Positions 60,342-60,447 of a DNA stretch of 60,447 nt are shown here, piece after piece (position 1 is the stretch's first letter; each line of letters begins with the position of its first letter). The stretch spans positions 1 through 60,447 of the forward strand of contig NZ_BPQJ01000038.1 in assembly GCF_022179185.1 (NCBI RefSeq), given 5' to 3'. Origin of the DNA: Methylobacterium frigidaeris (GTDB lineage: Bacteria; Pseudomonadota; Alphaproteobacteria; Rhizobiales; Beijerinckiaceae). A model generated the notes under the pieces. It had not been told where the DNA came from. It saw only the letters and a program-made list of their open reading frames with translations, and did no database searches. The translations under genes were made by a program, and so were the position numbers.

Positions 60342-60382
60342 CGACAAAGCCCGCCAGGCGTGAAGCCTGGCGGGCTTTGTCG
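60342..60382 (-). terminator. rRNA operon terminator
   Basis: CGACAAAGCCCGCCAGGC (60342-60359) pairs with its exact complement (60365-60382), an 18-bp stem with a 5-base loop. It lies about 30 bp beyond the 5S rRNA end on the minus strand. It also faces the histidine kinase end on the plus strand, so it may be bidirectional. Confidence 0.85.
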
Positions 60383-60410
60383 TGAGTGTCGCGATGAGGG
60401 AACGTTGACG

Positions 60411-60447
60411 TGCTTGGCAGGTCTGGCGGTGACCGACTCTCCCGTGT
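60411..60447 (-). rRNA. rrf: 5S ribosomal RNA, 3' part (cut by window end)
   Basis: Read on the minus strand the last 37 bases are ACACGGGAGAGTCGGTCACC followed by GCCAGACCTGCCAAGCA, the 3' end of an alphaproteobacterial 5S rRNA with the GGGAGAGT-GGTC segment and the terminal GCCAGACC stem. The gene continues past the window edge, with 23S and 16S rRNA expected beyond. The exact 3' end may differ by a few bases. Confidence 0.8.

Overview
This is a GC-rich window of an alphaproteobacterial chromosome, most likely from Methylobacterium or a close relative (Methylobacteriaceae, Hyphomicrobiales). I base that on gene content and order: serC with its alphaproteobacterial leader motif ahead of serA, a helicase / S4 protein / FdxA / CarD / RpoH block, a J-domain protein / CobS / DUF29 / CobT block next to bolA and rpmB, TIGR02301 and DUF3108 proteins, PPi-dependent phosphofructokinase, and several lineage-restricted small proteins. 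The assignment is inference; no sequence search was run. Most of the window is ordinary core genome. I see no prophage, complete insertion sequence, CRISPR array or tRNA gene.

Layout. 0-2.3 kb: a chain of four hairpins, mtnA (methionine salvage), and two decayed toxin-antitoxin modules (an AbrB/MazE-type antitoxin with an in-frame stop, and a VapBC pair with its middle missing around a palindrome). 2.3-5.8 kb: serA, a repeat-filled gap, serC with its leader RNA, and a small unknown gene. 5.9-8.7 kb: tungstate/molybdate-type permease and binding protein facing each other without an ATPase, a small unknown gene and a Crp/Fnr regulator. 8.8-13.6 kb: trmD, class II photolyase, a 6S-like RNA, a DUF1902/HicB-like protein, an orphan TRAP binding protein and a DSP-type phosphatase. 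13.7-23 kb: a secreted protein, HAD phosphatase, membrane alpha/beta hydrolase, Wza-like lipoprotein, 2-hydroxyacid dehydrogenase, branched-chain amino-acid binding protein, PhzF protein, spore-photoproduct-lyase-like radical SAM enzyme and a small unknown protein.

22.8-26.4 kb is a tightly packed minus-strand run (pdxH, SDR, beta-propeller-like secreted protein, NUDIX, TIGR02301) with stop/start overlaps. 26.5-33.5 kb: surface lipoprotein, CbpA-like DnaJ, fabI, PPi-phosphofructokinase, lytic transglycosylase with SPOR domain, methyltransferase plus DUF427, and mutT. 33.5-37.5 kb: argJ coupled to a SIMPL protein, a LysR regulator and a phosphopantetheinyl transferase. 37.6-44.2 kb: RpoH-type sigma factor (with an EcfG-type promoter), CarD, FdxA, S4 protein and a 1174-residue SUV3-like helicase. 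44.3-47.5 kb: secreted protein, DUF3108, LuxR-type regulator and rpmB. 47.7-52.3 kb: the cobaltochelatase block and bolA. 52.3-60.2 kb: MFS transporter, thiolase, queC, a glycine-zipper protein, rpsT, a YifB/ComM ATPase and a hybrid histidine kinase. The window ends inside a minus-strand 5S rRNA, so an rRNA operon lies beyond the right edge and ends at a strong hairpin terminator.

The window holds stress and DNA-damage functions (photolyase, SPL-like protein, two NUDIX enzymes, RpoH with an EcfG promoter) and a cobalamin/queuosine/serine/arginine biosynthetic set. I did not find a clearly new multi-gene system. The most interesting signals are regulatory or structural: the EcfG promoter of rpoH, a 16-bp palindrome in front of the SPL-like gene, a 20-bp-period direct repeat in front of the LysR gene, the decayed toxin-antitoxin modules, the 6S-like RNA and several palindromic intergenic elements.
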